A stretch of 37,862 bases of DNA. Source: Azolla pinnata. Its lineage: Eukaryota; Streptophyta; Polypodiopsida; Salviniales; Salviniaceae. The notes beneath the pieces are model-generated. The model saw only the letters and a program-made list of their open reading frames with translations, was not told the origin of the DNA and did not search any database. The position numbers and the translations under genes were made by a program. Positions 9,001-24,000 of this stretch are shown here, one piece after another (within the stretch, counting starts at the first letter, position 1; every line of letters begins with the position of its first letter). The DNA is taken from NCBI GenBank assembly GCA_037176905.1, contig JBBBWG010000404.1:1-37862 (forward strand), given 5' to 3'.

Positions 9001-12000
9001 GCATAATGTCCTTTTATACCTTTCTGTCATTTCATTTGATGAAGGATTATATAGAGCTAGAAGCTCTCTTTTGATACCATTAAGTCACTAAAGAACTTCA
9101 ATTTTGCAGATGTGAATTCACCCCCATTAACTGTTATAAGATATTTCAATTTTCTCCCTTTTTGGGTAGTCACAAATGCATGAAAGATTTAAATGCATCA
9201 AATGCATCACTTTTCTTCTTCAACAAGTCCGACCAAATCTTCCTAGAATAGTGATCAATGAAGGAAATAAATTATTAGCACTACCCAAAGATTACAACAT
9301 GCTGCTACATACATCAGAATGCACTAAATCTAACACATTTGGTTAATGAGAGACACCAAAATAATTAGAATTTTCCTTGTTTACCAAATTGACAATCATT
9401 ACAAAGTCAAGCTTTAATCCTTTAACAATGAGCTTTTTACAATTGAAGGACTTGAAGTCCTTTTTGGCTCATATGCCCTAGTCTCTTATGCTGAAGCTCT
9501 AAACGAGAACCAAATTCAGTAATAGCAAGAAACCTTCCAGGTAAGACCTTTGCATTGCAAATAGAATTGTGCCCTTTTTGCAGTCCTTTACAATAACCAT
9601 GGATCTTTTTTTAAGTTTTCACAATTTTCCACTGAATAATGTGGTATAACCATGCAAATCCATCTGTTCCACATATTAACTTTTCGTAATACCAGGTATA
9701 TAGCTAACATCTTTGAACATGAGCTCTTGACCATTGTCCAAATTCAAGTGTATGGTGCCAGTACCATCAATATTGCAAGCATTATTGTTACAAGGTAAAA
9801 TTTTGCTGTAACTGCCTACATCAATTGTGGTGAAACACTCCAAACATGGAGTCACATGAATATTCATGTTCGTGTCAATCCAATGTCAATTGACAATAAA
9901 GCATCACGAATAGTTGTTTTGGTGAGTTGCATGTCTTGAACATGATCTACAAAGGCATCACTTGTAATACGAAGTACATCCCCAGCTCCATCAGATAGGA
10001 ATTCAATGATAACATTTGAAGCCATATCATCTTTCTCTGTTGCATCTTTCTCTGTTGTCATCTTTTTTTTCCTTCTCTCCTGCATTCTTCTTCCTGTTTC
10101 ACAATAGAAATGGATGGAAACTTGGGATGAGCAACTTGTAGATTGATAAAAATGATAAAAGAGATAGAAGAAGCAATGTAGCAAGGTTTTTGAAGGTTCA
10201 TGATGCTTTCTACCATGTGCACATGCATACAATTTCATTCTTTGTAGGCTAATTGAACACAATAGAAATGGATGGAACCTTGGGATGAGCACCTTGTAGA
10301 CTGATAAAAATGATAAAAGAGATAGAAGCGATATAGCAAGGTTTTTGAAGGTTAATCATGCTTTTTACTGTGTGCACATGCCTTAAAAGGTCCATTTTTT
10401 GATATCTCGTTTACATAGTTCACGTTGTCGTAGAATTCTGGGTTGTACAACTCTAGATATGTGTGGGGTTTTGAACTTGGAGATTGATAGTTGAAGAAGA
10501 GATTAATATTTGGAAATAATAGGAATTCAATTAGAGAAAATAATTATATTCATGTTCTTAGATCAATTGGACATATATGTCTTTTGGAGAGCAATATGAG
10601 GGAATTTGGATTACGAATATTATAGACTAAGTTTAGATAAGAGGAATTGAGAGATAAGTTTTGGATAACATAGATTAGAGAGATTAGGTTTGAGTAAGAG
10701 AGATTAGGTTTGGATATTAGAGAGATTAGAAAAGAGAGATCAGAAGAGATAGAGATCAAGGTTTGGATGAGAGTTAGATTAGAAGAGATATAGAATAGGG
10801 TTTAGAAGAAATATTAGAAGAGATTAGGGTTTAGGTGATATGATTTTGAAATCAAGTATTAGGGTTTTGGAAGTAGATATTAGGGTTTAGATAGTTGAGA
10901 TTAGGGTTTTGTTCTGAGCCTATGCTCTTTTCCCCCTTCTCCTTCTATGCACACCACTCCTTATATAGGTTGTGGAGTGGGTCGCCGTAGGACAAAACAA
11001 TGCAGGAGGAAAAAAATGTAGGAAAAAAGCAGAAAAAAAGTAGAGAGCAAAAAAATGCAGAAGGAAAAAAAAGAAAAAGTAGAAAAAAAAGAAAACATGG
11101 GAGTCAACTTTGTAACCTGTGTTTTAAATGCAACTGATTTATCCACCATGCCTGTTAGCTGTATTCTTTTATTTGTTTCTTGCGTTCTTCTTGTTCTGCT
11201 TCAATGTTCTTTCTCTCTATGCATTTCACATCATGCGCCCAAAATATCCGGACAATGTGAGAATAGTCAATGATCCATGTATAGTATATGTACACTTGGC
11301 TTTAAGTTGAACATTCTGAAAAGTTGTACAAGTTACACTACACTTACACTGTATAGTATATGTACACTTGGCTTTAAGTTGAACATTCTGAAAAGTTGTA
11401 CAAGTTACACTACACTTACAACCTTACATGAAGGAAATTGTCATATGGATTATTGGTATGAGATCCTCTACTGTCAAATTTTGATTGATGTCCACCCATG
11501 AACAGATTCAAGCTGAAGGAGTGAGTCTCCAAGCTGATTACAGGAGTGCTTTGCAGGCAGCTCTAGTCATTTCTGCAAAGAAGTTCAGTTGTGGCCCTCC
11601 TCAGGTTGGTACAATGTAGATGTGTTTGCCAGTAATCATAAAAGAGCTCTATAATAGGAGGCATAATGTTAAATTAGAGGGATCACCCTTCCTGCCCGTT
11701 GTACCAGCTTTTGACACAGATATGTCTTGGATTATCGGCATTGGTGTTACGAGCAGTGGAATCAAAAAAGCCAGTTGAACAATTGTTTGCAAGTTTATAT
11801 GAGTTTCAAGGGGAGGGAGTTGGCAGCAATGCTATCTTGGAGCTCCTGACAGTTCTGCCAGAAGAAGTTATTGAGGATAACACACTCAATTTAACAGTTG
11901 ATGCAGAACGCAGGTGGAATTTCACTCAAGAGGTACCTTTGTTGACCCAATTTTTTGAAGCTGTTGTAATTGATTTTACTCGATCTGTACAATGTGCAGC

Positions 12001-15000
12001 ATACGTGCAATGTTGCCTTTACGTGCTTGTGGTAAGGCTGCAAATGTAATTTCAAATTAGGATGTTATACATTAAGAGTTATATCTGGTTGAAATTGGGG
12101 TTCATTATGTTTTGGATTTACACCACTATTTGTTGTCTGCATTGCTGGGTGTCAAGTAGTGCTTAATAAATGCTTGAAAATAGCAGTTGCATATGCCTGC
12201 ATATATTTGTATTTGCAAAGGGCTGCTTATCAACATAATAATTTTCTCTTCCCTGAAGTAATATATGTGATCAATTTTTACTTGCATGAATACTTATTGC
12301 AGAAACCTTGCTTGTCGTATGCTATTCAGCATTAATTTCATTAATAAAACACCAACAGAAGTAGTTGAAAACCTTCATATAATCTTTAGTGTCTGCCACA
12401 TTACTTTGTAACCTATGATCACTAACATGCATTGATTTCCATTTTTCAGAATATTTCTCCAATTGAGACCTTGATTTCTGTGTTTTTGGAACAGATCTTG
12501 TCACACACTGGGTCTGTTTTAGAATTCTTATTACAGCAGAGTAAAGAAGTGTCCATGGTCTCAGAGTCGTATGAAAGGCATAAGAAGGTTTTACGAAGCA
12601 TGTTGAGCTGGGTATGCATGGATTTATAATGTGTAAGTGGATCACTTATTCCAAAATGATTATGCTTTACATTGCATTCTGTGTTTCAAAGGTTCGGGTT
12701 GGCTGTTTTCTGGAGATTCCCCAAGAAAATATACCTTCACACCCTCTTTTGAGTTTTCTTTATGAATCACTAAAGGTATGTGTTTCTAAGGGTTAAGTCA
12801 AAAAATACTAGCAGATGTACATATTGTGACTGTTATACTTCTTCAGGTACCGGCATTATTTGATCTAGCAGTTGAGGTCCTTGTTGAACTTGTCAGTCGT
12901 CATGAGGTAGCCAAATGTTGACTTTCTTCAAATTACAGTTGTAAAATTTATGAACTGATTTGTAGTGGATTTACATAATCTTTTCGTGGAATTTTATGCT
13001 TGATTGAAGAATCGGCCATTGATGCATGTTCTGTGTAGTTGCAACTATAATATTGTTAGCAACGGAGACATGATATTGCCATTTTCGTCTGACAATCAAG
13101 GTTAAGATCAAGAATAGAGTCATCACTTATGAGGAAAATGTAATTGAGAGTTGGCGAGAAGGGGGTTCAGGTTTATTGACAAGTCAAGAGCATGTTGAGC
13201 GATGTAGCATAGAAGCTGGGAAATGGATGCTTGCTATTTAAGATTTCTACTTGTATTCTTCTCGTGACCAAAAGTTACATAATGATTATGGTTCAGTATA
13301 CTGTTGTGTGATCTTTTATTTGTTTCATCCTTTGGAAGGATTCTTCCCTTTTACCTCATCACTCATTTCCACTGGACAAGATTCCTTTAGCATCTTCTTG
13401 GTGGTCTCTGTTTTGCGAGATTAATCTCTATTTGGTCTATCAAGCTAATTCTTGTCCGATTCAGTTCTATTTTGAATCATAAAATAGGATATTTGTTTTT
13501 GAGCCTCAGCTGAAAATTTCCTATCTTGGCAATCCTCTCTTATGATAAATTCTAATTTGTAGCTCTGTCTTATAAAGCTTTTATTTTAGTTTTCTTATGA
13601 ATTACAGATGCATTTCTTCTAGGTGTGGTTATTTACTTACAGTTAAATTTGTATGTGTTATTTTGATGGGGTATTTGTACTCCCTTGTCCATGTGGTAAC
13701 TCTAGTGGACTTGTTGTGCAGTTAATTAAATCTAGGTTTTAGGCAGGTTAAACTACATATTAACGTCTCATGAGTTTCATCTTGACAATTCTGTTCTCCG
13801 AGAATCTCTAGTTTGGAGCCTCTGGCTTGTAAAGCCTTCATTTTAGGTCTACCGTATCTAGCTGCTAGTTTTATTTATGAATTCAGCTGCATCTCTTCTA
13901 GGTGTGGTTAGTTTCTTACAGTTTTACCTGTATGTGGAACTTTTAAGCAGCATGCGCACTTCATAGTTGGTCCACTTTTGATGCAGTTAACATTGATCAT
14001 CTTTTAGAAAGGACGGAAGAAAAAGCACATATTAGTTATCTTGCATGAGTGTGCCTAAATTGGTTCTTCATGTCTACTCCGCTTGATAATCCAGCTGGCT
14101 TTTGTTTCAGTTAATATGCATCCTCTTTTATCAAAGAAAGGAACAAAGAAGAAAGAAGTGCATGTTAACGTATTTGGAGCCAGAATTACTATGAAAGTGA
14201 TGAACATTGTAAAATGGTATCTTTCTTTGATAGCAACAAAGCAACATAAGTATAAATAAGTATGACGTACGTCAGAACATGAATAGTGAAGCAGTCCTGC
14301 AAGATGGTGATATAATACTGGTCTTTATTTGTTAGCGACAATGGTCTAGAGGGGGCAGCATAGATGGCAAATCTATGTCACCCAATCTATTACGAACTGT
14401 TTTCTGAACCTTTTTAGGATAGTCTTTCATTTGTTTATCACATTAAGGAGTCATGGAGCTAAAGAAAGTTGTGTTGGCTCCGTTTTAATGAACTAGCAGG
14501 ATTGTATTTCTGTGTTCAAACCTCTCTCTATCTGTTGAATTCTAGAAAGAACATTCATGATTGTCGCCAGCCTTGCATTGTGGGCCAAAACTGTGTTTGA
14601 AATGCAGAAAATCCAAAGACAATCAGCGGATCTGTTATATGTATATTTCTATTTGCATCTGCTGCCAACCGTAATCTCAAGCTGATGTAAAGATGTTCTT
14701 AGCTGTATCACACTATTGTGTGCATGAGATCTGTATCCATATAAGAAGGATTGATGATGAATTCATCTGGCACAACAGTTTTCTATGAAGAGACACATTG
14801 TGGGGCTCTGATTCGTTGTCCATTTTATCGATATGTATTGGTTTACGCTGTTCCCAGTCTACTCTGATTGTGCTCAATGTTGTGAACTATCCAAGCTATA
14901 ATGGATTGAGGTAGTGCATCTATAATAGTGCATTTATACTGTCAAGGAAATAAAGATAAAACCCATGAAATGTTATATTGATATATGGGAGACTTTTTTA

Positions 15001-18000
15001 TCAACTGATCTTGCATCTCTGAATGGTTTCAGGCTTTACCTATGGTTCTGCTCTCGAAAATACATTTCTTCAGAGAAGCATTACTACGACCTGCGATATC
15101 CAATAAAGATGAACATGTGATTAGTGGTTTGACATATCTTTTGTCAGAAATTGGTCAAGTGGTAAGCATTTTTGCAATAAAATTGTGAGTGCTTTCCATA
15201 ATGAAGAGCTTTTCTTTTTCAGGTACTAGAAGTGACCTTAGGTATCTGCTTGGTTTCTTCCTGTACATCTCTATCATTATTCTGTTTTATTTGGTAGAGG
15301 GCTCTTGTATGTATGAAATTATGCATGTTCTACTTTATGCAGGAGGACCTGAAACTGAAAATTTGCAAATGACAATATTTTATACACAAGTTTGCATTTA
15401 TAAATAGAATCATCTTTGCACACGGTGTGCATCGTTGTTGCATAAAATATGTATACACATGGATAAGGCACGCACCCAATTCTGATCCCAGAAAGAAAGA
15501 TATGTTTCATCATGCTACTTAATAGATGATACAATCATAAGAGATGCTAAAATAATGTTTCATCATACATCATTAGCAGTACAAAGCAATGCTAATGCTA
15601 AAAAGTGATATTAAGATTCAAATCATAGTTGCTGTTAAGAACATGTATCACTAATGAGAGTGGAATATACATAAGTAATACTTTTTTCATTGTATTTGGA
15701 TGTATATATTTTATCAAGGACAGGATTTTCCCAACTTTGTTCTGTGACAAAAGTACTTGAATTTCAATCATAGCTAAGCCCTTTCTTGGTTTGTACAAAC
15801 AGGCGCCAATGCTGATAATTGAAGCCAGTCAGGAAGCCTTTATTCTTACAGATGCTCTGTTAAGGTTATATACTGTCAATCGTTCTTGTATAAAATGTAA
15901 AAAACATTCGGAAAATCATCATTGTTGAAATGTACGATTTTTTGTGGTCTATTTTACTCACAGTTGCTTAGCTTATCCTGATCAAGATTGGGAAATTGCA
16001 AATTCAACATTGAATTTCTGGTATGCCGTGTCCAATTTTTATGGAACAATCTACCATTAATTAATCAAATTTGAAAGGAAATGCAATTTATTAAAAAATA
16101 AAAGAAAGAGTAGTTACCAATGTAAGTATTCCTCTGGCAAGTCCAAAATCAGAATCATTGTGTATACAAGCTTTCACATATTAGTCATGCTTGATCCATG
16201 TTACCTGTGGATATCTTTATATGATGATAACCTGCACAAGGATTCAAGTTCTTATTAAAGCAACCAAATTCTTATCAGGAATGTTGTAGATAGTGTGAGC
16301 AATGTTGAGTTATAAATATATGAGAAATAAAGCAGATATATTCAGGTCTCTTAAGAAGATAAACATTTGACATCATTGTCTTCTCTTTGAACACAAGAAG
16401 AAAAATAAATATAAACTGAAAGTAGAAATAAAACTAATTATGACATATAGATAGAATTAGTGACACATGAGATTGTCAAAACAGACACATTTAAGGACAC
16501 ATGCAGATTGAATAGAAACATGTAAAATTCTTGTTAGCAACATGCAAGATTCTCAAATATAGAAGAAAAAAGACATTGGACGGAGTCCAGTTTCCTTCTG
16601 TAAAGCAACTCAATTGTTTAATGGTCAGCACACTTAAGATTTCCTTCAGAACAAAGTATTACTAGTCCTTACAGGCTATATATTAGAATATTTCTTAGAG
16701 TTGTTTAGATATAAAACATCACATGCATTATGACTAGATAAATATCTCAATGATTGCTGGACTTATCTTGGATTGTTTCTGTGGTCATTCATCCAAAGGG
16801 CAACATACAAACAAATGAAGACATTTGTGTAGAAGTATCAGCAAAATTATTTTAACATGATTATAACAACTATCTGTGGGATAATGCTGTGCTTAATTTA
16901 GTATAACATGCAAGATGCAAATAGAATTATGTTTTCCATAAAGGTATAAGCACGATTGTTCAAATATAAGCAAAGTGTACAATGAGGTGTTTTGGGCTCA
17001 TCTGATCTTAAATTAGTATCACTGGATAATGATACGCTTGAAAGGGGCCCATATGATCCCTTGGATCAACAACATAACAAAGCACACTCAGCCATGTAAG
17101 CGGCATTATAAAATGGTAGCATGGAAAGGAAAACTAAAATTATTGTCGAATTTATTGTACACGTTTCTGTTTTCAACTCATAAATGATGGTATAGACATC
17201 TTTTGATTGTGTCTATGACTAGATTTCTGTCCTTTTCTTTATTGAATATCTATAGTTACAATGGCATATTTTGTATTTTCTAGTTTTCCTTCAAAATCTA
17301 TAGTTACATTTATTTTGGTTTGTTGATTTTATACATGAGATGAGGAAACAACAAGAATTGTAAGATATAATCTCTGGTTTGAGCCATTGGGGCCTCCTGA
17401 AACAATCAATATAATCACACCCGTATGGGATGATATTAGCCATTAAAACGGTCATCAGATAACACAATAGAAAAACATATTGCCCTCCATAAAGTTCCGC
17501 AACATGGCCCTTTTTATATACCAAAGAAGGGGGATAGAATGGCAATATGATCCACCAAAATGGATCAACTGGTCATTTACACCTTTGTTTCCTCCACTGA
17601 GTGTAAAGGCACAGCCTGAGCTTCATAGGATGAGCAAATTATGCAGTTCAGAAATGATTCATTGAGCTAATACAGAAACTCTTTGGTTTTGGATCCTTTT
17701 GAGCTAATTTATTTCCAAAAACGACCATTTGCATATGTGGGATTAACAATTTTCCTGATATCAGAATTCGCTTCCATTTTATAAAATAAATGGTACGTAA
17801 TCAGACATAGGCAATGCTGTCAACACAATATTGTAAGCTTCAAACAATCTTTTCAACTACTATATTTCTTCCTGAATGCATGCGAATAAAATCCTCTTAC
17901 ATGTCCTGCACACCTTTGGGCATGTTTATATGCTTGCTCTGCTTAAACATTCACATTACAACAGGTGTACATTGGCAGAATTTATTTTGGGGTTAAGTAA

Positions 18001-21000
18001 TGATGCACAAAAGAAAGCAGTCTCAACGTCACTTGGGCCTGTCTATGCTGTTCTCCTGGACACGTTATTTCATAGGGCTGAGGTAAACTCAAAACAATTT
18101 TTTTCCAAGTTGCAGTATTATGTGCTTATTATTGACTGCAGTGTTTCTAAGATATTTGAAATTATGCTGATAAAAAAATCAGTAAACATATTTGAGTAAC
18201 AAATTGAAGGAAAATGCACCTTATGTGCATATGGTTATGCTTGTGTTCTGTAGTGTGTAACACTCCTTGATTTTGAGTAAGCTTGTATTGTTTCTTAGAG
18301 TGCGTAAAGAATGTGGTTAAATTGTAAGCTAATGAACTTTGGTATTGAAGTAGTTATTGATTGAAAAAAATATATTTGGATGGCTGGAGGCATACCATTT
18401 GATGTGAACCAAGTTGATGCTGCATTTGTTGTAAGATGAAGAAAGAGTTAAGAACTAATGTGCGAAACACTTACAGAATGGGATGAATTATACCGAAAAT
18501 ATCTTGGTTTTGCTGTGTAATCTGATGCAATCCTAGCTTGCAGATGGTTGCTGATGATTGCAAAGGTCTTCCAGATGGACTTGCTCGCTTCCGTCGGGGC
18601 CTTGAGGAGCTCCTTACAAATATTTGCTACTTCTTGGGACCTGCTCAATTTGTAACTAAGGTAATATGCATTTGCTTATTAACCATATAAGTCAAGTTCT
18701 CTTAGAAATGTTTTCATCGGTTTGACTGGTGCTTTATTTCCTTTGAATGGTGGCTATATAACACAGAGCATCAGTGTAATATTCTGAGTAAAGATAGATT
18801 GGCAAATACATGAGTTTAAATGGATGTCAAGACTAAACTGATGAGGAAGTCACAAAAGGTGCGAACGAGAATAAAACATGTTTTGATGTGAAAGTGGATT
18901 ATGGAAATGTTGAATATTGACTTTGGAATAATGATCGAGTTGGTAATATCCTTGAACGGTACTCAATGCACAAGAAAAAAAAATCCGTTAGGAGCAAAAA
19001 TCTCTGTGAGAAATTATAGCTACTTGCAGACAGATTGAAACAAGGATATCACTGGCTGATACGAACTAATATGCCATGAAATTTTATCCAAAGTTCAAAA
19101 GATCCCTTCATTCCATTGGAAATGAAATATATTTTGTCTTAAATTTGGCGATGTGTTATGCATAGCGAATTGTGTACACCAGAGTACATAATGAGTTGGT
19201 AGTAGTGATTCAGGTTGTTTACAAGACAGCATGCAACTAGCTGGGTTATGATGCAAGGGTATGTAGAAGAAAACATATGATTTTACCTGGATCTTTAACA
19301 CAGGATCTTGATGGAGCACTATGTCTTGGAATTATGTTCAGGTATATTCAATGAACATGAAAGGGTTCAACATTTTTAAAGACATTATTCTAGTTGAACT
19401 AAGTTTCATTGAGATTGAGCTGTACATTGGGTATTTTGTACACCAAAGTAGTGAGAAAGTTTCATAAAGATCTGGAGGTTGAGCTGTAGATTGGAAATTT
19501 TATATACGAGAATAATGAAAAAAAGTTTCATAAAGATTTGGAGGTTGAGCTGTAGAACATGCACAACTAGCTGGATCAGGAGACAGAACTGTAGAAAAGA
19601 AGAAAATATGATTTTAGAAAAATACTTTTGAGCTTCTTTACTCTGGACTGTCCATACTTCACATGCAGGATTAGCATGATTAATGTTTCTGTTTTGGAAG
19701 CTAGTTATTATGTGCTGCTGAATGAATTTCACCTATTGTACATACTGCCTCTGATTAAGACACCTTTGAGACACTTGCTCAATCAATTTTGCAATGTCAT
19801 CTGGCCTGAAGTAGTACCTGTTAAAGTTGCATCATAATCCTGAACATGGAATGATTCATGTTTCTCTGAACTATGGAAAACAATAAAATAAACCATAGGG
19901 GATGTAAAAGCACTCTAGGAATTGATTGTGTTGGAGTTGTAATTCCAAACTTTCCATAAGCAAATGAATCGACACTTCGAAGAATTCAAGAGTCTTGCAG
20001 ATGTCACCACAATAAATCTCAAATTTTCTTTTTCTATTCTAAGTTAGCTCGGACTTCCCTTCCCTTGGTTATTTCTGCTATTCATGTCTACTCTTTCACC
20101 ATATTCTATTTTCTTGATCTTGCAGGCAGTGTCTATTCTGTTTGCTTAACATGTGATACTATTATGAAGGTACTAAGTGGTTCTTGGGTTGCATTGGAAT
20201 CAACTATTCCCTGGAGAACAGTGGAAGTCCGTCTCTTTATATTGAACACTGTAGGTATCATCTTCTGGGATCAATTAAATAAGGTTTTTTTGAGGACGAA
20301 GTTTAACATTTGATAAGGCGTTTCACGATTTCCAAAATTTCAGTGGTTTGTCTCTGTTAGTGATAAGGGTATCTTTTCACCTTAACATGACGTTAGTTAC
20401 ATCTTATAGTATGTTTGGGCCTCCCACATTTCAACATTGTGTGGGAATAATTCTAAGGTACTGGTATTTTATATCTCTGTTACAATAACAACCAGGTACA
20501 AGAGTCAGTTTGAAAAAGTCCTGGTGACATCGCTTGCTTACCATCCACATACTTGCATATGCAGATATGGTTGATTGATGTAGTCAATTGAGGGTCCTAC
20601 AATCTTGAATTTATTTGTGAGCAGATCTAGGAAATAAGGCAAAGAGTGCTTATCACATGTAAATGCAAAATGTAGTTTTGGGAATTGACTGTGTTGTTGT
20701 AAACAAGACTATGAGTTTCTGTAGCATTTAGAATCAGACATTACTTTTGATAAGAGTCAAATATCTTATCTTGTGAAAATATGTGCCTCTACTCATTTCC
20801 ATGTAAGAGCTATTAGTTTTTATGCCGTTTCTTACTTAAGTCTGTGCTATACTTTAGCAATCTCATCTCCACATAAATGTTTCCTTATAAGATGGCTATG
20901 TCACTCAGAACTAGATAAATGTTTTCTCTTATGTAAAAGAATGTGCCTGTAGCTCATTTCAAAGTAAGTGATGCTAGTTTATGTGATAACTCTTACTTCA

Positions 21001-24000
21001 GTTCGTACTGTAGCTTAGTTTTCCCAACAGTGGTAAGCAGGGGGATACAATGCCATATGCTCCACCAAAATGGCTATTTCCGCCTCTATTTCCACTACTG
21101 AGGGAAAGGAATGACTATGTTGGGGACGTTGTGACTCATCCTTGCCTTTAGATGTAACTTGGCCATGCATTTCAAGCCCCAAACCGAGTGAATTTTTAAT
21201 TAACAGAACAATAATTTTCTTTTAAAAAAGAACCATGTCCTAAATATAAGCTGCTGTTTTGTGAGAGGCGTATTTGGTTGCTTACAGACCAATACTGATA
21301 ATTATTCAATGCCTTCTCATTCCAGGTTGCTGAAGTAGTGCTTGAAGATGAGCAAGATTTTGATTTCACCCCGATTGTAAGCTTGATAATGTCATTGCAT
21401 ACCAATCAGATTGATACAACGCCAACATTGATACCCCTGGTTAGAAAATGTGATATTTCTATTGGACAAATGCAATTGTCAGCATGTGAGGCACTTCATC
21501 AATAAATGGTTCTAAAGAATCTGATTATAAGTTTGTCACTTTATTTTGTTCTCTGAATAAAGTGAAGGCCCAAGTCAGTGATGATGGCACTGATGAGAAT
21601 ATGCATGTAGATCTATCAAACTCAGGCCTCACTTTTGATTGCATGATTACAACTTTGTGGACTTTACCCCTTATATTTGAACCCTGGTCTTTTTGTCCCT
21701 TAATGTTTTCTGAATCTGTGTAAACATAGAATTGGTTTTCCGATAAAAATGCACACATGGCATCTGCATTCCAGCTTTTGACATTTTCTTTGTTTGAGTT
21801 GATTAAGGCACACGAGTTCTGTGTGTCTGAGCATGTGTCCAGGAGCTTGTAGGAGTATGACATCCGTGCATTTACTCAAATATTTACCCACCAAAGGCCC
21901 ACTCCATGCCAACACACTTCCCCATAAGAGGCCTTTGTCTCAGGTGTGGGTTGTTGTAAGAAGTGGCATATTTGTTGTTAGTTGATGTTATCCCTTGGTC
22001 AAAGCACTGTGCAGAGTATTAAAGCCCTGCAATTCTTTCTATTATGAAGGCTTTCAAGTGATTGATATGCACAATTGGAACATCTGTGTCAGAGCTGTAT
22101 GGTTTCAGTCAAAATGGCCTCTCTATATAAATATCTTCACTTTATTTTTAACTTGCTGTTGGACTCTGCCGTTTGCTTTAATTAGGTGCTGCTGTTGAGT
22201 ATCCTGCCTTTTATCTTATTTAGGTGTTACAGTCAGCTGGATTTTTCATTCATAAAAGGACTTAATGTTCATTCTCAAGGGTGCCTTCCATGAACTCAGG
22301 TTTATAAATCTGCTGCAGAAGTGGTTGGATCTTACTCAAAACTATTGTGTCCTTCAGCAACAGCAATTCCTCCTCTACTGTAAGTAACACTTGCTGCTTG
22401 TTTCATGTAGCAATAGGATATTCACAATTGTGCATTTATCCACTAGTGTTTTTTCAGTTCGTTTCTTGCATCTGGTCTTCATATACCTGCTGCAGCGAGT
22501 AGTAGTGCAATCTCTCTACGTAAGCTTTGCGAAGAAGTTTCCTGCATCTCACATGAAACACGTAACTTAGAAGGGCTTCTCTGGATTGGTGAGGTATGCA
22601 ATGTTTTTTCCATTTTAAAATTTCTTAAGTTTGATACACAGGAACGTTATGTACATTTTCATTCCAGGGTGTGCATAGAATGGGTCTCCTCCCTCGTGAG
22701 GAAGAGGATATCATTTCTGCGATTGGGACCATACTAGCAACAATCAGCAGTGGAGAAATACTTGATATTTCACTAAAAAGGGTTCTTAAACCATGTTATG
22801 AGGCTATTGAGGTGTTGGTAAGTCTGATATGATTTTGAATGTGATAAGCTAATCATTAACTGGCACACTTATTTGAATAAATACTGAACTTTGAAGGTCA
22901 ATGATATGTAACATGATGCAACACATTTAATGTTCGTTCATCTTGAGAATTTTAGAGTTTTGCCTTTTTAATCCTGTGCCAATTGTACAATTGCATCAAG
23001 GAGAAAAACCAGGCATGCTTTAATGGCCACCATGCACAGTCGTAGTTTAATATCATTAACTTGCAGCTCAAAATCGAAGTGGGTAGCTCATCTAGACAAT
23101 ACTGTGGCACAGATGGAGCAATTTTAGAAGGAGCTGTACGAGCACTAACGAGGTATATTTTGGATTGGCTCCCTTAAAATTAGTGATGTTAGAAGGAATT
23201 CAGATAAATTTTCTGAAAGAAAAAATAGTGTATTCTTTTGGACGTGAAGAGACAAGATTTTCTCACTTCGTTGTACATGATCTTTTTGATCTATGTTCTG
23301 TGCAGATTAGGCTTAATTTTGAGCCATCTGTCAGTTCCTAATAAATTGAATCATAGTGGTGAAGATCCGGTGCTTGAAGTTTTACGTTATTTCTGGCCTC
23401 TTCTTGAAAGTGTTCTCATTTCACCTCACGTAAAGAACTATGGCCTAGCAGTGGCTGTCTGTAGGACCTTGTCACACATTATTCAGGCTTCAGGTTCAAC
23501 ATGATGAACTTTTTATGCTCATGAACTGCATTACCAGGAAATAAATGATGCTTTCTAACCTTTTGATGTTCCACTTTGTATATCAGGGCAACATTTCTTT
23601 GCACTGCTCCCCAAAGTGATGGTTACCCTCTGTCAGGATTTCACTTCTGTTTATCCAAATGAATGCTTCATTAGGACAGGTACACTCTTTTCCCAGAGAA
23701 TTTCATATATACTAGCTGAGTTTAGCCAGAATTGATTATTACATCCCATAGAAATACAAGCGAGGCCTAGTATATAGTGTAGACTGTTAGGGTATTTCTG
23801 CCCTTGTGTAAATTTTTCTAACATTGTATCAAGCACCCCAAATCGAGCACTGCATTCTCTAGTCCATTAGAGGAAATAGATAGCCATCAAGGTAGAATAA
23901 ACAGAGCACCCAAAGGACTCCAGCAAAGCACCCTGACATCTAAGCAGGTCAGGACATCCAGTATTTGCACTGTGCCTTTGTGCTGATTGTGTTGAGAGAT

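Larger units (their letters stand above)
6236..10060 (-). mobile_element. Degenerate Ty1/copia element in intron 1, antisense to the gene
   Basis: Reading from high to low coordinates: end of gag and protease region, pre-integrase, integrase, RT, RNase H, then a 3' LTR near 6236-6498. The order integrase before RT defines copia. Gag's zinc knuckle, the PBS and the 5' LTR are missing at the right end. The RT is interrupted by unrelated sequence at about 7725-8095. The same family recurs in intron 19. Confidence 0.9.
6012..11505 (+). other. Intron 1 of the importin-like gene (5494 bp)
   Basis: Largest intron, filled mainly by an antisense copia element (6236 to about 10060), a 158-bp tandem duplication, an antisense solo LTR (about 10430-11160) and a 72-bp tandem duplication next to exon 2. 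Donor GTTAGA, acceptor AACAG. Confidence 0.88.

Noticed and set aside
12450-12494. Possible 45-nt 5' extension of exon 4 from the ATTTTTCAG acceptor
   Set aside because: In frame and a good acceptor, but the added residues ([15 protein letters not shown]) break the family spacing. It may be an alternative isoform.
20065-20313. Open frame around exon 12 as a small separate gene
   Set aside because: Only 20170-20250 carries importin similarity; the remainder is intron read-through.
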